The notes: generated by a model not told the origin, from the sequence alone. Counted from the stretch's first letter, positions 45,401 through 57,134 are shown. The stretch is DNA of 64,000 bases from Pseudomonas sp. MYb118 (GCF_040947875.1 NZ_JBFRXN010000002.1:2790001-2854000); one strand, 5' to 3'. Made by a program: numbers and translations.

Positions 45401-45485
45401 TGGTGCCCCGAGGGAGACTCGAACTCCCACTCCTTTCGAAAACGGATTTTGAATCCGCCGCGTCTACCAATTCCGCCATCAGGGC
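45401..45485 (-). tRNA. tRNA-Leu (CAA anticodon)
   Basis: On the minus strand an 85-base tRNA starts GCCCTGATGGCGG and ends CTCGGGGCACCA with encoded CCA. The acceptor stem pairs GCCCTGA with TCGGGGC. The anticodon loop is TTCAAAA, giving anticodon CAA (reads UUG). A long class II variable arm (CGTTTTCGAAAGGAG region) and the TTCGAGTCTC T-loop are present. It borders the defence island. Confidence 0.95.
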
Positions 45486-45592
45486 TCAATGGCGGCGAAG
45501 TATAGAGAGGTGAATACCGCTGGTCAATCAGGTACATGGAGAATTTTGCGTAATTCCGCTAGACTTCCCGGCCCTGCTAGACGAACCCCATC

Positions 45593-47772
<2,180 letters not shown>

Positions 47773-47815
47773 GTTTTCTGACCCCAAGATTCAACATTTG
47801 CAACTGGAGTGCTAA

Positions 47816-48154
47816 ATGAGCTTTTTTATCTCGAATGCCATGGCTGACGCTGCTGCACCGGCTGCTGCCGGCCCAATGGGTGGCGGTTTTGAGTGGATTT
47901 TCCTGGTCGGTTTCCTGGTCATCTTCTACCTGATGATCTGGCGTCCACAGGCCAAGCGCGCCAAAGAGCAGAAGAACCTGCTGAGCAGCCTGCAAAAGGG
48001 TGACGAAGTCGTGACCACTGGCGGCATCGCCGGCAAGATCACCAAAGTGGCCGACGATTTCGTGGTTCTGGAAGTTTCCGACACCGTGGAAATGAAGTTC
48101 CAGAAAGGCGCAATCGCCGCCACCCTGCCGAAGGGCACGCTGAAAGCGATCTAA
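47816..48154 (+). CDS. yajC: Sec translocon accessory subunit YajC
   Basis: The 112-residue product has one N-terminal membrane helix (about residues 25-43, FEWIFLVGFLVIFYLMIW) and the conserved RPQAKRAKEQ and GDEVVTTGGIAGKI. YajC joins SecDF in the inner membrane. GGAG lies before the ATG. It is typically encoded directly before secD, as here. Confidence 0.97.
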   Translation: MSFFISNAMADAAAPAAAGPMGGGFEWIFLVGFLVIFYLMIWRPQAKRAKEQKNLLSSLQKGDEVVTTGGIAGKITKVADDFVVLEVSDTVEMKFQKGAIAATLPKGTLKAI

Positions 48155-48176
48155 GTTCCAACTTCTACTCAATCGA

Positions 48177-48197
48177 CGGGGCGCGCAAGGCGCCCCG
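48177..48197 (+). other. hairpin between yajC and secD
   Basis: CGGGGCGC (48177-48184) pairs perfectly with GCGCCCCG (48190-48197) over a 5-base loop. No T run follows, so it may stabilise or attenuate the transcript rather than end it. Confidence 0.55.
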
Positions 48198-48217
48198 CGT
48201 TCTAAACGGGCGGCGTG

Positions 48218-50086
48218 ATGCTGAACAAATACCCTCTGTGGAAATACATTCTGATCCTGGCGGTGCTGGCGATCGGTCTGATTTATTCCGCTCCCAATCT
48301 TTATCCTGATGACCCGGCCATTCAGATCAGCGGCGCCAGCACGGCGTTGCAGGTCAATCAGGGCGACCTGGATCGCGTGAGCGCTGCGCTCAAGGAATCC
48401 GGGATGGCGGTCAAGGCGACTTCGCTGACAGCCGGTGGTAAGGGCGGCTTGATTCGCCTGGTCAAGGCTGAAGACCAGTTGCCAGCCAAGGATGTCGTGC
48501 GCAAGGCGTTGGGTGATGACTACGTCGTCGCGCTGAACCTGGCACAAACCACCCCGCAATGGCTGCGCAGCCTGGGCGCGCACCCGATGAAGCTGGGTCT
48601 GGACTTGTCCGGTGGTGTGCACTTCCTGCTCGAAGTGGACATGGACAAAGCCCTCGATGCGCGCCTGAAAGTCTACGAAGGCGACGTCAAGAGCCTGTTG
48701 CGTAAAGAGAAACTGCGTTATCGCAGCCTGCCGCAACTCAATGGTGCCATTCAGCTGGGCTTTGCTGACGAAGCTTCCCGCGAACAGGCCCGTGCGCTGA
48801 TTCGCAAGAGCTTTACCGATTTCGACATCGTGCCGGCCGACCTCAATGGTCAGGCGGTACTGCGTCTGGCGATGACCCCGGCCAAGCTGGCGGAAATCCG
48901 CGAATACTCCATCAAGCAGAACTTGACCACGGTGCGTAACCGCGTCAACGAGCTGGGTGTTGCCGAGCCGATCGTCCAGCGTCAGGGTGCCAATCGCATC
49001 GTGGTTGAGCTGCCGGGCGTGCAGGACACTGCAGAAGCCAAGCGTATCCTCGGCAAGACGGCCAACCTGGAGTTCCGTCTGGCCGCAGAGCCGGGTGCTT
49101 CGAAAGCCACTTCCGAAACCTTTGAATTCCGTGAAGGCAAGCGTCCGCCAGCGCAGATCGAGCGTGGCCTGATCATCACCGGTGACCAGGTGACTGACGC
49201 CAAGGCTGGCTTCGGTGAGCACGGCACACCAGAAGTGAACATCCGCCTGGATGGCCACGGTGGCGAGCTGATGAGCCGCGCGACCCGCTCCAACGTCGGT
49301 CGCAGCATGGCGGTGATCTTCATCGAGCAGCGTCCGGTCACCACTTACACCAAGCAAGTGGTCGATGGCGTCGAAAAAGACGTCGCGGTGCAGAGCTTCA
49401 AGGAAGAGAAGAAAATCATCAGCCTGGCGACCATCCAGTCGCCGCTGGGTGCGCAGTTCCGTATCACCGGCCTGAACGGCCAGGGCGAATCGTCCGAACT
49501 GGCGCTGCTGCTGCGTGCCGGTGGTCTGGCAGCGCCGATGTACTTCGCTGAAGAGCGCACCATTGGCCCGAGCCTGGGTGCCGACAACATCACCAAGGGT
49601 ATCGACGCGTCCCTGTGGGGCATGCTGTTCGTGTCGCTGTTCATCATCGCCATCTACCGCTTCTTCGGCATCATCGCCACCGTCGCACTGGCGGTGAACA
49701 TGGTGCTGCTGCTGGCCCTGATGTCGTTGCTGGGTGCCACGCTGACCCTGCCAGGTATCGCCGGTATCGTCTTGACCATGGGTATGGCGGTCGACGCCAA
49801 CGTACTGATCTTCTCGCGGATTCGTGAAGAGATCGCGGCGGGCATGACCATCCAGCGGGCAATCAACGAAGGTTTCAGCCGTGCGTTCACGGCGATTCTC
49901 GACGCCAACCTGACCACCTTGCTGGTGGGCGGGATCCTGTTCGCCATGGGTACCGGGCCGGTCAAGGGCTTCGCGGTCACCATGTCCCTCGGGGTTTTGA
50001 CTTCGATGTTCACGGCCATCATGGTCACCCGCGCGATGGTCAACTTGATCTTCGGCGGTCGTGACTTCAAGAAGTTGTGGATTTAA
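48218..50086 (+). CDS. secD: protein translocase subunit SecD
   Basis: The 622-residue product has an N-terminal membrane helix (YPLWKYILILAVLAIGLIYS), LGLDLSGGVHFLLEVDM, a large periplasmic P1 region, and five C-terminal helices with GMAVDANVLIFSRIREE. It uses the proton gradient to pull exported proteins through SecYEG. ATG 48218 is preferred to the GTG three bases earlier. secF follows after 9 bases. Confidence 0.97.
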   Translation: MLNKYPLWKYILILAVLAIGLIYSAPNLYPDDPAIQISGASTALQVNQGDLDRVSAALKESGMAVKATSLTAGGKGGLIRLVKAEDQLPAKDVVRKALGDDYVVALNLAQTTPQWLRSLGAHPMKLGLDLSGGVHFLLEVDMDKALDARLKVYEGDVKSLLRKEKLRYRSLPQLNGAIQLGFADEASREQARALIRKSFTDFDIVPADLNGQAVLRLAMTPAKLAEIREYSIKQNLTTVRNRVNELGVAEPIVQRQGANRIVVELPGVQDTAEAKRILGKTANLEFRLAAEPGASKATSETFEFREGKRPPAQIERGLIITGDQVTDAKAGFGEHGTPEVNIRLDGHGGELMSRATRSNVGRSMAVIFIEQRPVTTYTKQVVDGVEKDVAVQSFKEEKKIISLATIQSPLGAQFRITGLNGQGESSELALLLRAGGLAAPMYFAEERTIGPSLGADNITKGIDASLWGMLFVSLFIIAIYRFFGIIATVALAVNMVLLLALMSLLGATLTLPGIAGIVLTMGMAVDANVLIFSRIREEIAAGMTIQRAINEGFSRAFTAILDANLTTLLVGGILFAMGTGPVKGFAVTMSLGVLTSMFTAIMVTRAMVNLIFGGRDFKKLWI

Positions 50087-50095
50087 GGGGCTGCC

Positions 50096-51010
50096 ATGTT
50101 ACGTACTATCAACTTCATGGGCGTCCGCAACGTTGCGTTCGGCGTCACAGTGTTTCTCACCCTGCTGGCGTTGTTCAGTTGCTGGCACAAGGGCATGAAC
50201 TGGGGCCTGGACTTCACCGGCGGTACGCTCATCGAGCTGACCTACGAGCGTCCGGCCGATGTTTCCAAGGTGCGTGAGCAGCTGGTTTCGTCCGGCTATC
50301 ACGAAGCCGTGGTGCAGAACTTCGGTGCGACCACCGACTTGCTGGTGCGCATGCCGGGTGAAGACCCGCAGCTGGGCCATCAGGTAGCGGAAGCGCTGCA
50401 GAAGGTTGGCGGCGACAACCCGGCAACCGTCAAGCGCGTCGAGTTCGTGGGCCCGCAGGTGGGTGAAGAGCTGCGTGACCAGGGTGGCCTCGGCATGCTG
50501 ATGGCGCTGGGCGGCATCCTGATCTACCTGGCGTTCCGCTTTCAGTGGAAATTCGCTGTCGGCGCCATCGTGTCGCTGATCCACGACGTGATCGTGACCA
50601 TCGGTATCCTGTCGTTCTTCCAGATCACCTTCGACCTGACGGTGCTGGCGGCGGTACTGGCGATCATCGGTTACTCGCTCAACGACACCATCGTGGTATT
50701 CGACCGGGTTCGTGAGAACTTCCGCGTACTGCGCAAGGCCAGCCTGATCGAGAACATCAACATCTCGACCACGCAGACCCTGCTGCGCACCATCGCGACT
50801 TCGGTGTCGACCTTGCTGGCGATCGCTGCACTGCTGTTCTTCGGCGGCGACAACCTGTACGGCTTCTCCCTGGCGCTGCTGGTGGGTGTATTGGCGGGTA
50901 CCTACTCGTCGATCTACATCGCCAACGTGGTGCTGATCTGGCTGAATCTGAGCTCTGAAGACCTGATTCCGCCGACGACCAGCGAGAAGGAAGTTGACGA
51001 CCGTCCCTGA
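50096..51010 (+). CDS. secF: protein translocase subunit SecF
   Basis: The 304-residue product has six membrane helices, GLDFTGGTLIEL, and the conserved GYSLNDTIVVFDRVREN. It forms a complex with SecD and YajC. The length is typical for Pseudomonas. A strong terminator follows at 51038. Confidence 0.97.
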   Translation: MLRTINFMGVRNVAFGVTVFLTLLALFSCWHKGMNWGLDFTGGTLIELTYERPADVSKVREQLVSSGYHEAVVQNFGATTDLLVRMPGEDPQLGHQVAEALQKVGGDNPATVKRVEFVGPQVGEELRDQGGLGMLMALGGILIYLAFRFQWKFAVGAIVSLIHDVIVTIGILSFFQITFDLTVLAAVLAIIGYSLNDTIVVFDRVRENFRVLRKASLIENINISTTQTLLRTIATSVSTLLAIAALLFFGGDNLYGFSLALLVGVLAGTYSSIYIANVVLIWLNLSSEDLIPPTTSEKEVDDRP

Positions 51011-51037
51011 CTGAAATTTCCGTCAGCGGTGTAGTCC

Positions 51038-51070
51038 AAAAAAGGCGCGAGTTGAACTCGCGCCTTTTTT
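51038..51070 (+). terminator. rho-independent terminator after secF
   Basis: A long stem pairs AAAAAAGGCGCGAGT with ACTCGCGCCTTTTTT, giving a clean T run; it ends the queA-secF unit. Confidence 0.92.
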
Positions 51071-51130
51071 TGTGCTCCAAGGCTGGGAGAAGCGCGGGCA
51101 TGTCCCGCATGTGATGGTCAGGAGGTTCAT

Positions 51131-51679
51131 GTGAACAAGTCGTTGCTGGTTGGTGCGGTATTGGGTGCTGTCGGTGTCACTGCCGGGGGTGCTGTTGCTA
51201 CCTACAGCCTGGTTAAAAGCGGCCCTGAGTTTGCGCAAGTACTGGCCGTTGAACCGGTCAAGACACAAATCAAGACTCCACGTGAAGTGTGCAAGGACGT
51301 GACGGTCACCCGGCAGGCGCCGGTCAAAGATCAACACCAGATCGCCGGTACGGTGGTCGGTGCCCTGGCTGGCGGCCTCTTGGGCAACCAGATCGGCGGC
51401 GGCACCGGCAAGAAGATCGCCACCGTGGCTGGTGCGGTCGGTGGCGGCTACGCCGGTAACAAGGTGCAGGAGGGCATGCAGGAGCGTGACACCTACACCA
51501 CCACCCAGACTCGCTGTAACACTGTGAATGACATCAGCGACAAGGTCGTGGGTTACGACGTGCGTTACTCGCTGGACGGCAAGGAAGGCAAGGTGCGCAT
51601 GGATCGCGATCCGGGGAACCAGATCCCTGTGGACAAGGAAGGCAAGCTGATCCTGTCGCAGGCGCAGCCGGGGCAGTAA
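51131..51679 (+). CDS. glycine zipper 2TM domain (Rick_17kDa-like) protein
   Basis: The 182-residue product starts with GTG after GGAGG. It has an N-terminal hydrophobic signal-anchor (LLVGAVLGAVGVTAGGAVATYS), then a glycine-zipper stretch (GTVVGALAGGLLGNQIGGG and ATVAGAVGGGYAGNKVQ, about residues 73-113) and a C-terminal soluble part with SDKVVGYDVRYSLDGKEG. Related proteins are outer-membrane or envelope proteins of unknown role. A single-gene unit with its own terminator at 51696. Confidence 0.85.
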   Translation: MNKSLLVGAVLGAVGVTAGGAVATYSLVKSGPEFAQVLAVEPVKTQIKTPREVCKDVTVTRQAPVKDQHQIAGTVVGALAGGLLGNQIGGGTGKKIATVAGAVGGGYAGNKVQEGMQERDTYTTTQTRCNTVNDISDKVVGYDVRYSLDGKEGKVRMDRDPGNQIPVDKEGKLILSQAQPGQ

Positions 51680-51695
51680 GGCTCAGGGTTGGATG

Positions 51696-51730
51696 AAAAA
51701 GGGGCACTCCATTGGGGTGCCCCTTTTTTT
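51696..51730 (+). terminator. rho-independent terminator
   Basis: AAAAAGGGGCAC pairs with GGTGCCCCTTTTT; ends the glycine-zipper gene. Confidence 0.9.
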
Positions 51731-51763
51731 GTGCCCGCGATTTGGATATTGCAGGCATTGGCC

Positions 51764-51985
51764 CTTGTGGGAGCGAGCCTGCTCGCGATGTGGTAAAACA
51801 TTCAACATCTGCTTTGGCTGATACACCGCTATCGCGAGCAGGCTCGCTCCCACAAGGTTTTCGCCGTCCCTGTAGGAGCGAGCTTGCTCGCGATGGTCGT
51901 CAACGATGACGCTGGGAATCTGGTGCCCTGCGGTGTCTGGGCCGCTATCGTCGGAACGCCGCCCGGAGCAAGCTCGCTCCTACAG
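51764..51985. repeat. two REP doublets
   Basis: The first inverted pair (51764-51856) is intact. The second (51870-51985) contains the GTCGTCAACGATGACGC...CCCTGCGG spacer seen at 13502. Its right palindrome is altered (CGGAGCAAGCTCGC), with an odd insert GCCGCCCGGAGC. Confidence 0.9.
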
Positions 51986-52013
51986 GGGAGGGGTGTGGGG
52001 ATTTGGGGGCATA

Positions 52014-52041
52014 AAAAAAGCACCCCGAAGGGTGCTTTTTT
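52014..52041 (-). terminator. terminator of suhB
   Basis: AAAAAAGCACCC pairs with GGGTGCTTTTTT around a CGAA loop, 15 bases beyond the suhB stop on the minus strand. Confidence 0.92.
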
Positions 52042-52055
52042 GTGTCGCCGAACGC

Positions 52056-52874
52056 TTAGCGCTTCAGCGAAGCCGGCAGGTGCGGCTGGATGGCGGTCAG
52101 GACGGCCTTGAAGCATTTGGTGTTGCCGGCAACGACGTGGCCTTTTTCCAGGAAGTCGTGACCGCCGGTGAAGTCGCTCACCAGGCCGCCGGCTTCCTGA
52201 ATCAGCAGGGCGCCTGCTGCCATGTCCCACTCGGACAGGCCCGACTCCCAGAAGGCGTCGAAACGGCCAGCGGCCACGTAGGCCAGGTCCAGGCTCGCCG
52301 AACCTGCGCGGCGGATGCCGGCGGTCTGGCCTACCAGGGCGCGGAACATGCCCAGGTAGTTGTCGAGGTTGTCCATCTGGTCGTCACGGAACGGGAAACC
52401 GGTGCCCAGCAGAGCGCCGTCCAGGCTGGTGCGGCCGCTGACGCGCAGGCGACGGCCGTTCAGTTGGGCGCCACGGCCACGGCTGGCGGTGAATTCTTCC
52501 TGGCGAACCGGATCCAGGACCACGGCGTGTTCCAGGCGACCACGGTATTTGCAGGCGATGCTGACAGCAAAATGAGGAATGCCGCGCAGGAAGTTGGTGG
52601 TGCCGTCCAGTGGATCGATGATCCACAGGTATTCTTCACCCTCGATCCCGGTGCCAGCGTGCAGGCCGGTCTCTTCACCCATGATCGAGTGGTTCGGGTA
52701 CGCCTTGCGCAGGGCGTCGATGATTTTCTGTTCGGCGGCACGATCCACCTCGGACACGTAGTCCTTGGCGTCTTTTTCGTCGACCTTGATGGTATCCAGG
52801 CGCTCGATGGAGCGGAAGATCAGTTCACTGGCGCTGCGGGCGGCGCGCAGCGCGATATTCAGCATGGGCTGCAT
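52056..52874 (-). CDS. suhB: inositol monophosphatase family protein SuhB
   Basis: The 272-residue product has the metal-binding motifs WIIDPLDGTTNF and SEWDMAAGALLIQEAGG, plus GEETG. SuhB dephosphorylates inositol-1-phosphate in vitro and, in enterics, acts in rRNA antitermination with Nus factors. Its length and sequence match Pseudomonas SuhB. It is divergent from trmJ with a 146-bp shared promoter region. Confidence 0.95.
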   Translation of the reverse strand: MQPMLNIALRAARSASELIFRSIERLDTIKVDEKDAKDYVSEVDRAAEQKIIDALRKAYPNHSIMGEETGLHAGTGIEGEEYLWIIDPLDGTTNFLRGIPHFAVSIACKYRGRLEHAVVLDPVRQEEFTASRGRGAQLNGRRLRVSGRTSLDGALLGTGFPFRDDQMDNLDNYLGMFRALVGQTAGIRRAGSASLDLAYVAAGRFDAFWESGLSEWDMAAGALLIQEAGGLVSDFTGGHDFLEKGHVVAGNTKCFKAVLTAIQPHLPASLKR

Positions 52875-53020
52875 GGATGTGTCACCTAAGGTTGTTAAAG
52901 AAAGCCGGGCATTCTATCAGAAACTTTCTACAGGTGAAGGTCGGTAATCGCTTTCATGGCTTAACGGTAGGATGATCTGTAAGATTCCGGTCCCCCATTC
53001 TGTGTTCGAGAGCGCCTCCC

Positions 53021-53791
53021 TTGCTGCAAAACATTCGTGTCGTACTGGTCAATACCAGTCATCCAGGCAATATCGGCGGGACTGCGCGAGCCATGAAAAA
53101 CATGGGCCTGTCGCGGCTGGTGCTGGTTGATCCACGGGTGTTCCCGCATCACGAGGCCGACGCCCGTGCCTCCGGCGCCAACGATATCCTTGAAAAAGCG
53201 CAAGTCGTCGCCACCTTGGAAGATGCCCTGGTCGGCTGCAACCTGGTGCTCGGCACCAGCGCCCGCGACCGTCGCATCCCCTGGCCATTGCTTGACCCTC
53301 GCGAGTGCGGGACGAAAGTGGTCGAGGAAGCCGGGCAGGGCGCAGAAATTGCCCTGGTCTTCGGTCGTGAAGATTCCGGCCTGACCAATGAAGAGCTGCA
53401 GCGATGTCATTATCACGTGCACATCCCATCCGACCCCGAGTTCAGTTCGCTGAACCTGGGGGCGGCGGTGCAGGTGTTGAGCTATGAAGTGCGCATGGCC
53501 TTTCTCGCTGCCCAAGGGCAGCCGAGCAAGGTTGAAAAGGAAGAAGTGGCATCGGTCAAAAGCACGGAGCTTGCGACCATGGATGAGCTGGAACGATTCT
53601 ATGAGCACCTGGAGCAGACCCTGGTGGCCATCGAGTTCCTCGATCCTGAAAAACCACGGCACTTGATGGCGCGCCTGCGTCGGTTGTACGGACGCAGCTC
53701 GGTCAGCCGGGCGGAAATGAATATATTGCGTGGCATCCTCACGGAAACCCAAAAAGCGGCCCGTGGCGAGCTTCTGAAGCGGAAGGATTGA
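53021..53791 (+). CDS. trmJ: tRNA (cytidine/uridine-32 2'-O) methyltransferase TrmJ
   Basis: The 256-residue product is a SPOUT methyltransferase: VLVNTSHPGNIGGTARAMKNMG at the N terminus, ALVFGREDSGLTNEEL in the knot, and SSLNLGAAVQVL. TrmJ methylates the ribose of nucleotide 32 in several tRNAs. It has a TTG start; no ATG lies nearby in frame. It is followed after 3 bases by cysE, with which it is probably co-transcribed. Confidence 0.95.
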   Translation: MLQNIRVVLVNTSHPGNIGGTARAMKNMGLSRLVLVDPRVFPHHEADARASGANDILEKAQVVATLEDALVGCNLVLGTSARDRRIPWPLLDPRECGTKVVEEAGQGAEIALVFGREDSGLTNEELQRCHYHVHIPSDPEFSSLNLGAAVQVLSYEVRMAFLAAQGQPSKVEKEEVASVKSTELATMDELERFYEHLEQTLVAIEFLDPEKPRHLMARLRRLYGRSSVSRAEMNILRGILTETQKAARGELLKRKD

Positions 53792-53794
53792 AAG

Positions 53795-54574
53795 ATGTTC
53801 GAGCGTTTGCGTGAAGATATCCAGAGTGTTTTCCATCGTGACCCGGCGGCGCGTAACGCTTTTGAAGTCCTGACCTGCTACCCGGGCATGCATGCCATCT
53901 GGATTCACCGTTTGTCGGCGATCCTCTGGCGTGCGGACCTCAAATGGCTGGCGCGCCTGGTGTCGAACTTCGGCCGTTTCCTCACCGGGATAGAGATTCA
54001 CCCGGGGGCCAAGGTCGGTCGGCGCTTCTTCATTGACCACGGCATGGGCATCGTCATCGGTGAAACCGCCGAAATCGGCGACGACGTGACGATCTACCAG
54101 GGTGTGACCCTGGGCGGCACCAGCTGGAACAAGGGCAAGCGTCACCCGACCCTGGAAGACGGCGTGGTGGTGGGTGCGGGCGCCAAGGTGCTGGGTCCGT
54201 TCACCGTGGGCGCCGGCGCCAAGGTCGGCTCCAATGCCGTGGTGACCAAGGCGGTACCGCCGGGGGCGACCGTGGTCGGCATTCCGGGGCGGATCATCGT
54301 CAAGCCCGACGAAGCGCAGGACGCCAAGCGCAAGGCCATGGCCGAGAAGATCGGCTTCGATGCCTACGGCGTCGGCGGCGAAGACATGCCTGACCCGGTG
54401 GCGCGTGCCATCAACCAACTGCTTGATCACCTGCAAGCGGTCGATGGGCGCCTGGAGGGTATGTGCGGCGCGCTGACCGAGCTGGGCAGCAACTATTGTG
54501 CGAAAGACCTGCCTGAACTGCGCGAAGAAGACTTCGCCTGCGTAAAAGACAAGGACCAAACCCAGGCAAGCTGA
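53795..54574 (+). CDS. cysE: serine O-acetyltransferase CysE
   Basis: The 259-residue product has an N-terminal helical region and a left-handed beta-helix of hexapeptide repeats (about 65-170): [60 protein letters not shown]. It makes O-acetylserine, the cysteine precursor, from serine and acetyl-CoA. Lying just before iscR, it links cysteine supply to Fe-S assembly. AAGGA precedes the ATG. Confidence 0.95.
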   Translation: MFERLREDIQSVFHRDPAARNAFEVLTCYPGMHAIWIHRLSAILWRADLKWLARLVSNFGRFLTGIEIHPGAKVGRRFFIDHGMGIVIGETAEIGDDVTIYQGVTLGGTSWNKGKRHPTLEDGVVVGAGAKVLGPFTVGAGAKVGSNAVVTKAVPPGATVVGIPGRIIVKPDEAQDAKRKAMAEKIGFDAYGVGGEDMPDPVARAINQLLDHLQAVDGRLEGMCGALTELGSNYCAKDLPELREEDFACVKDKDQTQAS

Positions 54575-54584
54575 CACCCTGGTC

Positions 54585-54675
54585 CTGTAGGAGCGAGCTT
54601 GCTCGCGATGCGGTGTGTCAGGCACCCAGTATGGTGGATGTGCTGGCCTCATCGCGAGCAAGCTCGCTCCTACAG
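54585..54675. repeat. REP doublet
   Basis: CTGTAGGAGCGAGCTTGCTC and its inverted copy flank a 40-base spacer (CGGTGTGTCAGGCACC...). It lies between cysE and the iscR promoter. Confidence 0.92.
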
Positions 54676-54784
54676 GTTTCGATGTCAGCCGGCATTTGCG
54701 CCCGGCGGGGCAGGGGGCGGGAAAAGGATAACTGGCCGTACACCCCCACCCTTTGCTATCATTCGCGCGCTCTTTTGCGGGTAA

Positions 54785-54832
54785 ACCTGACTAAAGTACT
54801 AGGTCTTATAGTTGACTTAAATACTCGGGAAT
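54785..54832. promoter_or_regulatory. tandem IscR-type operators upstream of iscR
   Basis: ATAGTTGACT-TAAA-TACTCGGGAAT at 54808-54832 matches the type 1 IscR site in its left half and closely resembles the E. coli iscR promoter site as recalled. An adjacent dyad ACCTGACT-AAAG-TACTAGGT just upstream is a weaker second site. Autorepression by [2Fe-2S]-IscR is expected; exact contacts are inferred. Confidence 0.65.
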
Positions 54833-54873
54833 CGCATACTCGCCTCAATTCCGAAACTCCGTGGTAATTGTCC

Positions 54874-55365
54874 ATGCGACTGACTACAAAAGGCCGATAC
54901 GCCGTGACCGCCATGCTTGACCTGGCGTTGCACGCGCAGCACGGGCCCGTGTCCCTGGCCGATATCTCCGAGCGCCAAGGCATCTCCCTGTCCTACCTCG
55001 AACAGCTTTTCGCCAAATTGCGCCGCAGCAATCTGGTCTCCAGCGTCCGCGGTCCAGGCGGCGGCTACCAACTGTCCCGCGATATGCAGGGCATCCAGGT
55101 CGCCCAGGTGATCGATGCGGTCAACGAATCGGTAGATGCCACCAAGTGCCAGGGCCAGGGCGATTGCCATTCCGGCGACACCTGCCTGACTCACCACCTG
55201 TGGTGCGACCTGAGCCTGCAGATTCACGAATTTCTGAGCGGTATCAGCTTGGCTGATCTTGTCACTCGCCGTGAGGTACAAGAAGTAGCCATGCGTCAGG
55301 ACCAACGCCGTTGCAACAGCAAGGCGCCACGCCTGGACAAGATTGAAGCGTCCGCCGTCGAATGA
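54874..55365 (+). CDS. iscR: Fe-S cluster assembly regulator IscR
   Basis: The 163-residue Rrf2-family protein has an N-terminal winged helix ([17 protein letters not shown]) and the cluster-binding segment [17 protein letters not shown], providing three cysteines and the nearby histidine. With its cluster it represses its own operon. ATG 54874 is chosen over an upstream TTG. It is the first gene of iscRSUA-hscBA-fdx-iscX. Confidence 0.97.
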   Translation: MRLTTKGRYAVTAMLDLALHAQHGPVSLADISERQGISLSYLEQLFAKLRRSNLVSSVRGPGGGYQLSRDMQGIQVAQVIDAVNESVDATKCQGQGDCHSGDTCLTHHLWCDLSLQIHEFLSGISLADLVTRREVQEVAMRQDQRRCNSKAPRLDKIEASAVE

Positions 55366-55416
55366 CAGCCATTAGAGCTAACGGCGTGCCAGCCAGCCTG
55401 ATTTAGGAGACAGTCC

Positions 55417-56631
55417 ATGAAATTGCCGATTTACCTTGATTACTCCGCGACCACCCCGGTTGATCCGCGTGTTGCGCAAAAGATGAGTGAATGCCTGCTG
55501 GTCGACGGGAACTTCGGTAACCCGGCGTCCCGCTCCCACGTGTTCGGCTGGAAAGCCGAAGAGTCGGTGGAAAACGCCCGTCGCCAGGTGGCTGACCTGG
55601 TCAACGCCGACCCGCGTGAAATCGTCTGGACCTCCGGTGCCACCGAGTCCGACAACCTGGCAATCAAGGGTGCGGCACATTTCTACCACACCAAGGGCAA
55701 GCACCTGATCACCTCCAAGATCGAGCACAAGGCTGTCCTGGACACCATGCGCCAACTGGAGCGTGAAGGCTTCGAAGTCACCTACATCGAGCCAGGCGAA
55801 GACGGCCTGATCACCCCGGCCATGGTCGAAGCCGCCCTGCGCGACGACACCATCCTGGTTTCGATCATGCACGTGAACAACGAGATCGGCACCGTCAACG
55901 ACATCGCCGCCATCGGCGAGCTGACCCGTTCCAAGGGCATCCTGTTCCACGTCGACGCCGCTCAGTCCACCGGCAAGGTCGAGATCGACCTGCAGAAGCT
56001 GAAAGTCGACATGATGTCGTTCTCGGCGCACAAGACTTACGGCCCTAAAGGCATCGGCGCGCTGTACGTGAGCCGCAAGCCACGCGTGCGCATCGAAGCG
56101 ACCATGCACGGCGGCGGTCACGAGCGCGGCATGCGTTCGGGCACCCTGGCGACCCACCAGATCGTCGGCATGGGTGAAGCATTCCGTGTGGCCAAGGAAG
56201 ACATGGCCGCCGAGAACGTACGGATCAAGGCCCTGAGCGACCGTTTCTTCAAGCAGGTCGAAGGCCTGGAAGAGCTGTACGTCAACGGCAGCCTGACCTC
56301 GCGCGTTCCGCACAACCTGAACCTGAGCTTCAACTACGTTGAAGGCGAGTCGCTGATCATGGCGCTGAAAGATCTGGCGGTTTCGTCCGGTTCGGCCTGC
56401 ACCTCGGCGTCCCTGGAGCCTTCGTACGTACTGCGTGCCCTGGGCCGCAACGACGAACTGGCACACAGCTCGATCCGCTTCACCTTCGGCCGTTTCACCA
56501 CCGAAGAAGAGATCGACTACGCCGCGCAGAAGGTCTGCGAGGCTGTTACCAAGCTGCGCGCCCTGTCGCCGCTGTGGGACATGTATAAAGACGGTGTCGA
56601 CATTTCGAAAATCGAGTGGGCGGCACACTGA
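55417..56631 (+). CDS. iscS: cysteine desulfurase IscS
   Basis: The 404-residue PLP enzyme has [14 protein letters not shown], the PLP lysine in [17 protein letters not shown], and the sulfur-carrying cysteine in [17 protein letters not shown]. It takes sulfur from cysteine and hands it to IscU and other acceptors. It follows iscR by 51 bases. Length and motifs are canonical. Confidence 0.98.
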   Translation: MKLPIYLDYSATTPVDPRVAQKMSECLLVDGNFGNPASRSHVFGWKAEESVENARRQVADLVNADPREIVWTSGATESDNLAIKGAAHFYHTKGKHLITSKIEHKAVLDTMRQLEREGFEVTYIEPGEDGLITPAMVEAALRDDTILVSIMHVNNEIGTVNDIAAIGELTRSKGILFHVDAAQSTGKVEIDLQKLKVDMMSFSAHKTYGPKGIGALYVSRKPRVRIEATMHGGGHERGMRSGTLATHQIVGMGEAFRVAKEDMAAENVRIKALSDRFFKQVEGLEELYVNGSLTSRVPHNLNLSFNYVEGESLIMALKDLAVSSGSACTSASLEPSYVLRALGRNDELAHSSIRFTFGRFTTEEEIDYAAQKVCEAVTKLRALSPLWDMYKDGVDISKIEWAAH

Positions 56632-56651
56632 TTTCAAGTCGCCGCGAACCA

Positions 56652-56675
56652 GCCCCGCGACTGATGTAGCGGGGC
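56652..56675 (+). other. hairpin between iscS and iscU
   Basis: GCCCCGC (56652-56658) pairs with GCGGGGC (56669-56675). It lacks a T run, so it is a possible RNA processing or stability element in the isc mRNA. Confidence 0.5.
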
Positions 56676-56713
56676 CCAAAGAGCGACTCTCTGATGAGTG
56701 AGGAATAAGTATC

Positions 56714-57100
56714 ATGGCTTACAGCGAAAAGGTCATCGACCACTACGAAAACCCGCGTAACGTCGGCAAGATGGACGCCGAAGACCCGGATGTCGGCACC
56801 GGCATGGTCGGCGCTCCGGCGTGCGGCGACGTGATGCGCCTGCAGATCAAGGTCAACGAGCAAGGCATCATCGAAGACGCCAAGTTCAAGACCTACGGCT
56901 GCGGTTCGGCCATCGCCTCCAGCTCCCTGGCGACCGAGTGGATGAAAGGCAAGACTCTGGATGAAGCAGAGACCATCAAGAACACTCAGCTGGCCGAAGA
57001 ACTGGCCCTGCCGCCAGTGAAAATTCACTGCTCCGTACTCGCCGAAGACGCCATCAAGGCCGCCGTTCGCGACTACAAGCAGAAGAAAGGCTTGATCTGA
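56714..57100 (+). CDS. iscU: Fe-S scaffold protein IscU
   Basis: The 128-residue product has the three cluster cysteines (C37 in GAPACGD, one in [12 protein letters not shown], one in IHCSVLAED), the conserved D39 region, and the LPPVK motif bound by HscA. It builds [2Fe-2S] and [4Fe-4S] clusters. It has typical length and a good ribosome site (GAGGAATAAGTATC region). Confidence 0.98.
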   Translation: MAYSEKVIDHYENPRNVGKMDAEDPDVGTGMVGAPACGDVMRLQIKVNEQGIIEDAKFKTYGCGSAIASSSLATEWMKGKTLDEAETIKNTQLAEELALPPVKIHCSVLAEDAIKAAVRDYKQKKGLI

Positions 57101-57134
57101 TTTTCAAGGTTTTGCGACGAGTAAGGAGTCACCG

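Noticed and set aside
38281-45485. prophage or integrative element
   Set aside because: No integrase, phage structural gene, transposase or att-like copy of the tRNA end was seen; only the gene duplication marks the edges.
52961-54661. 566-codon minus-strand frame across trmJ and cysE
   Set aside because: It covers two firm plus-strand genes, and its composition is typical of antisense reading.
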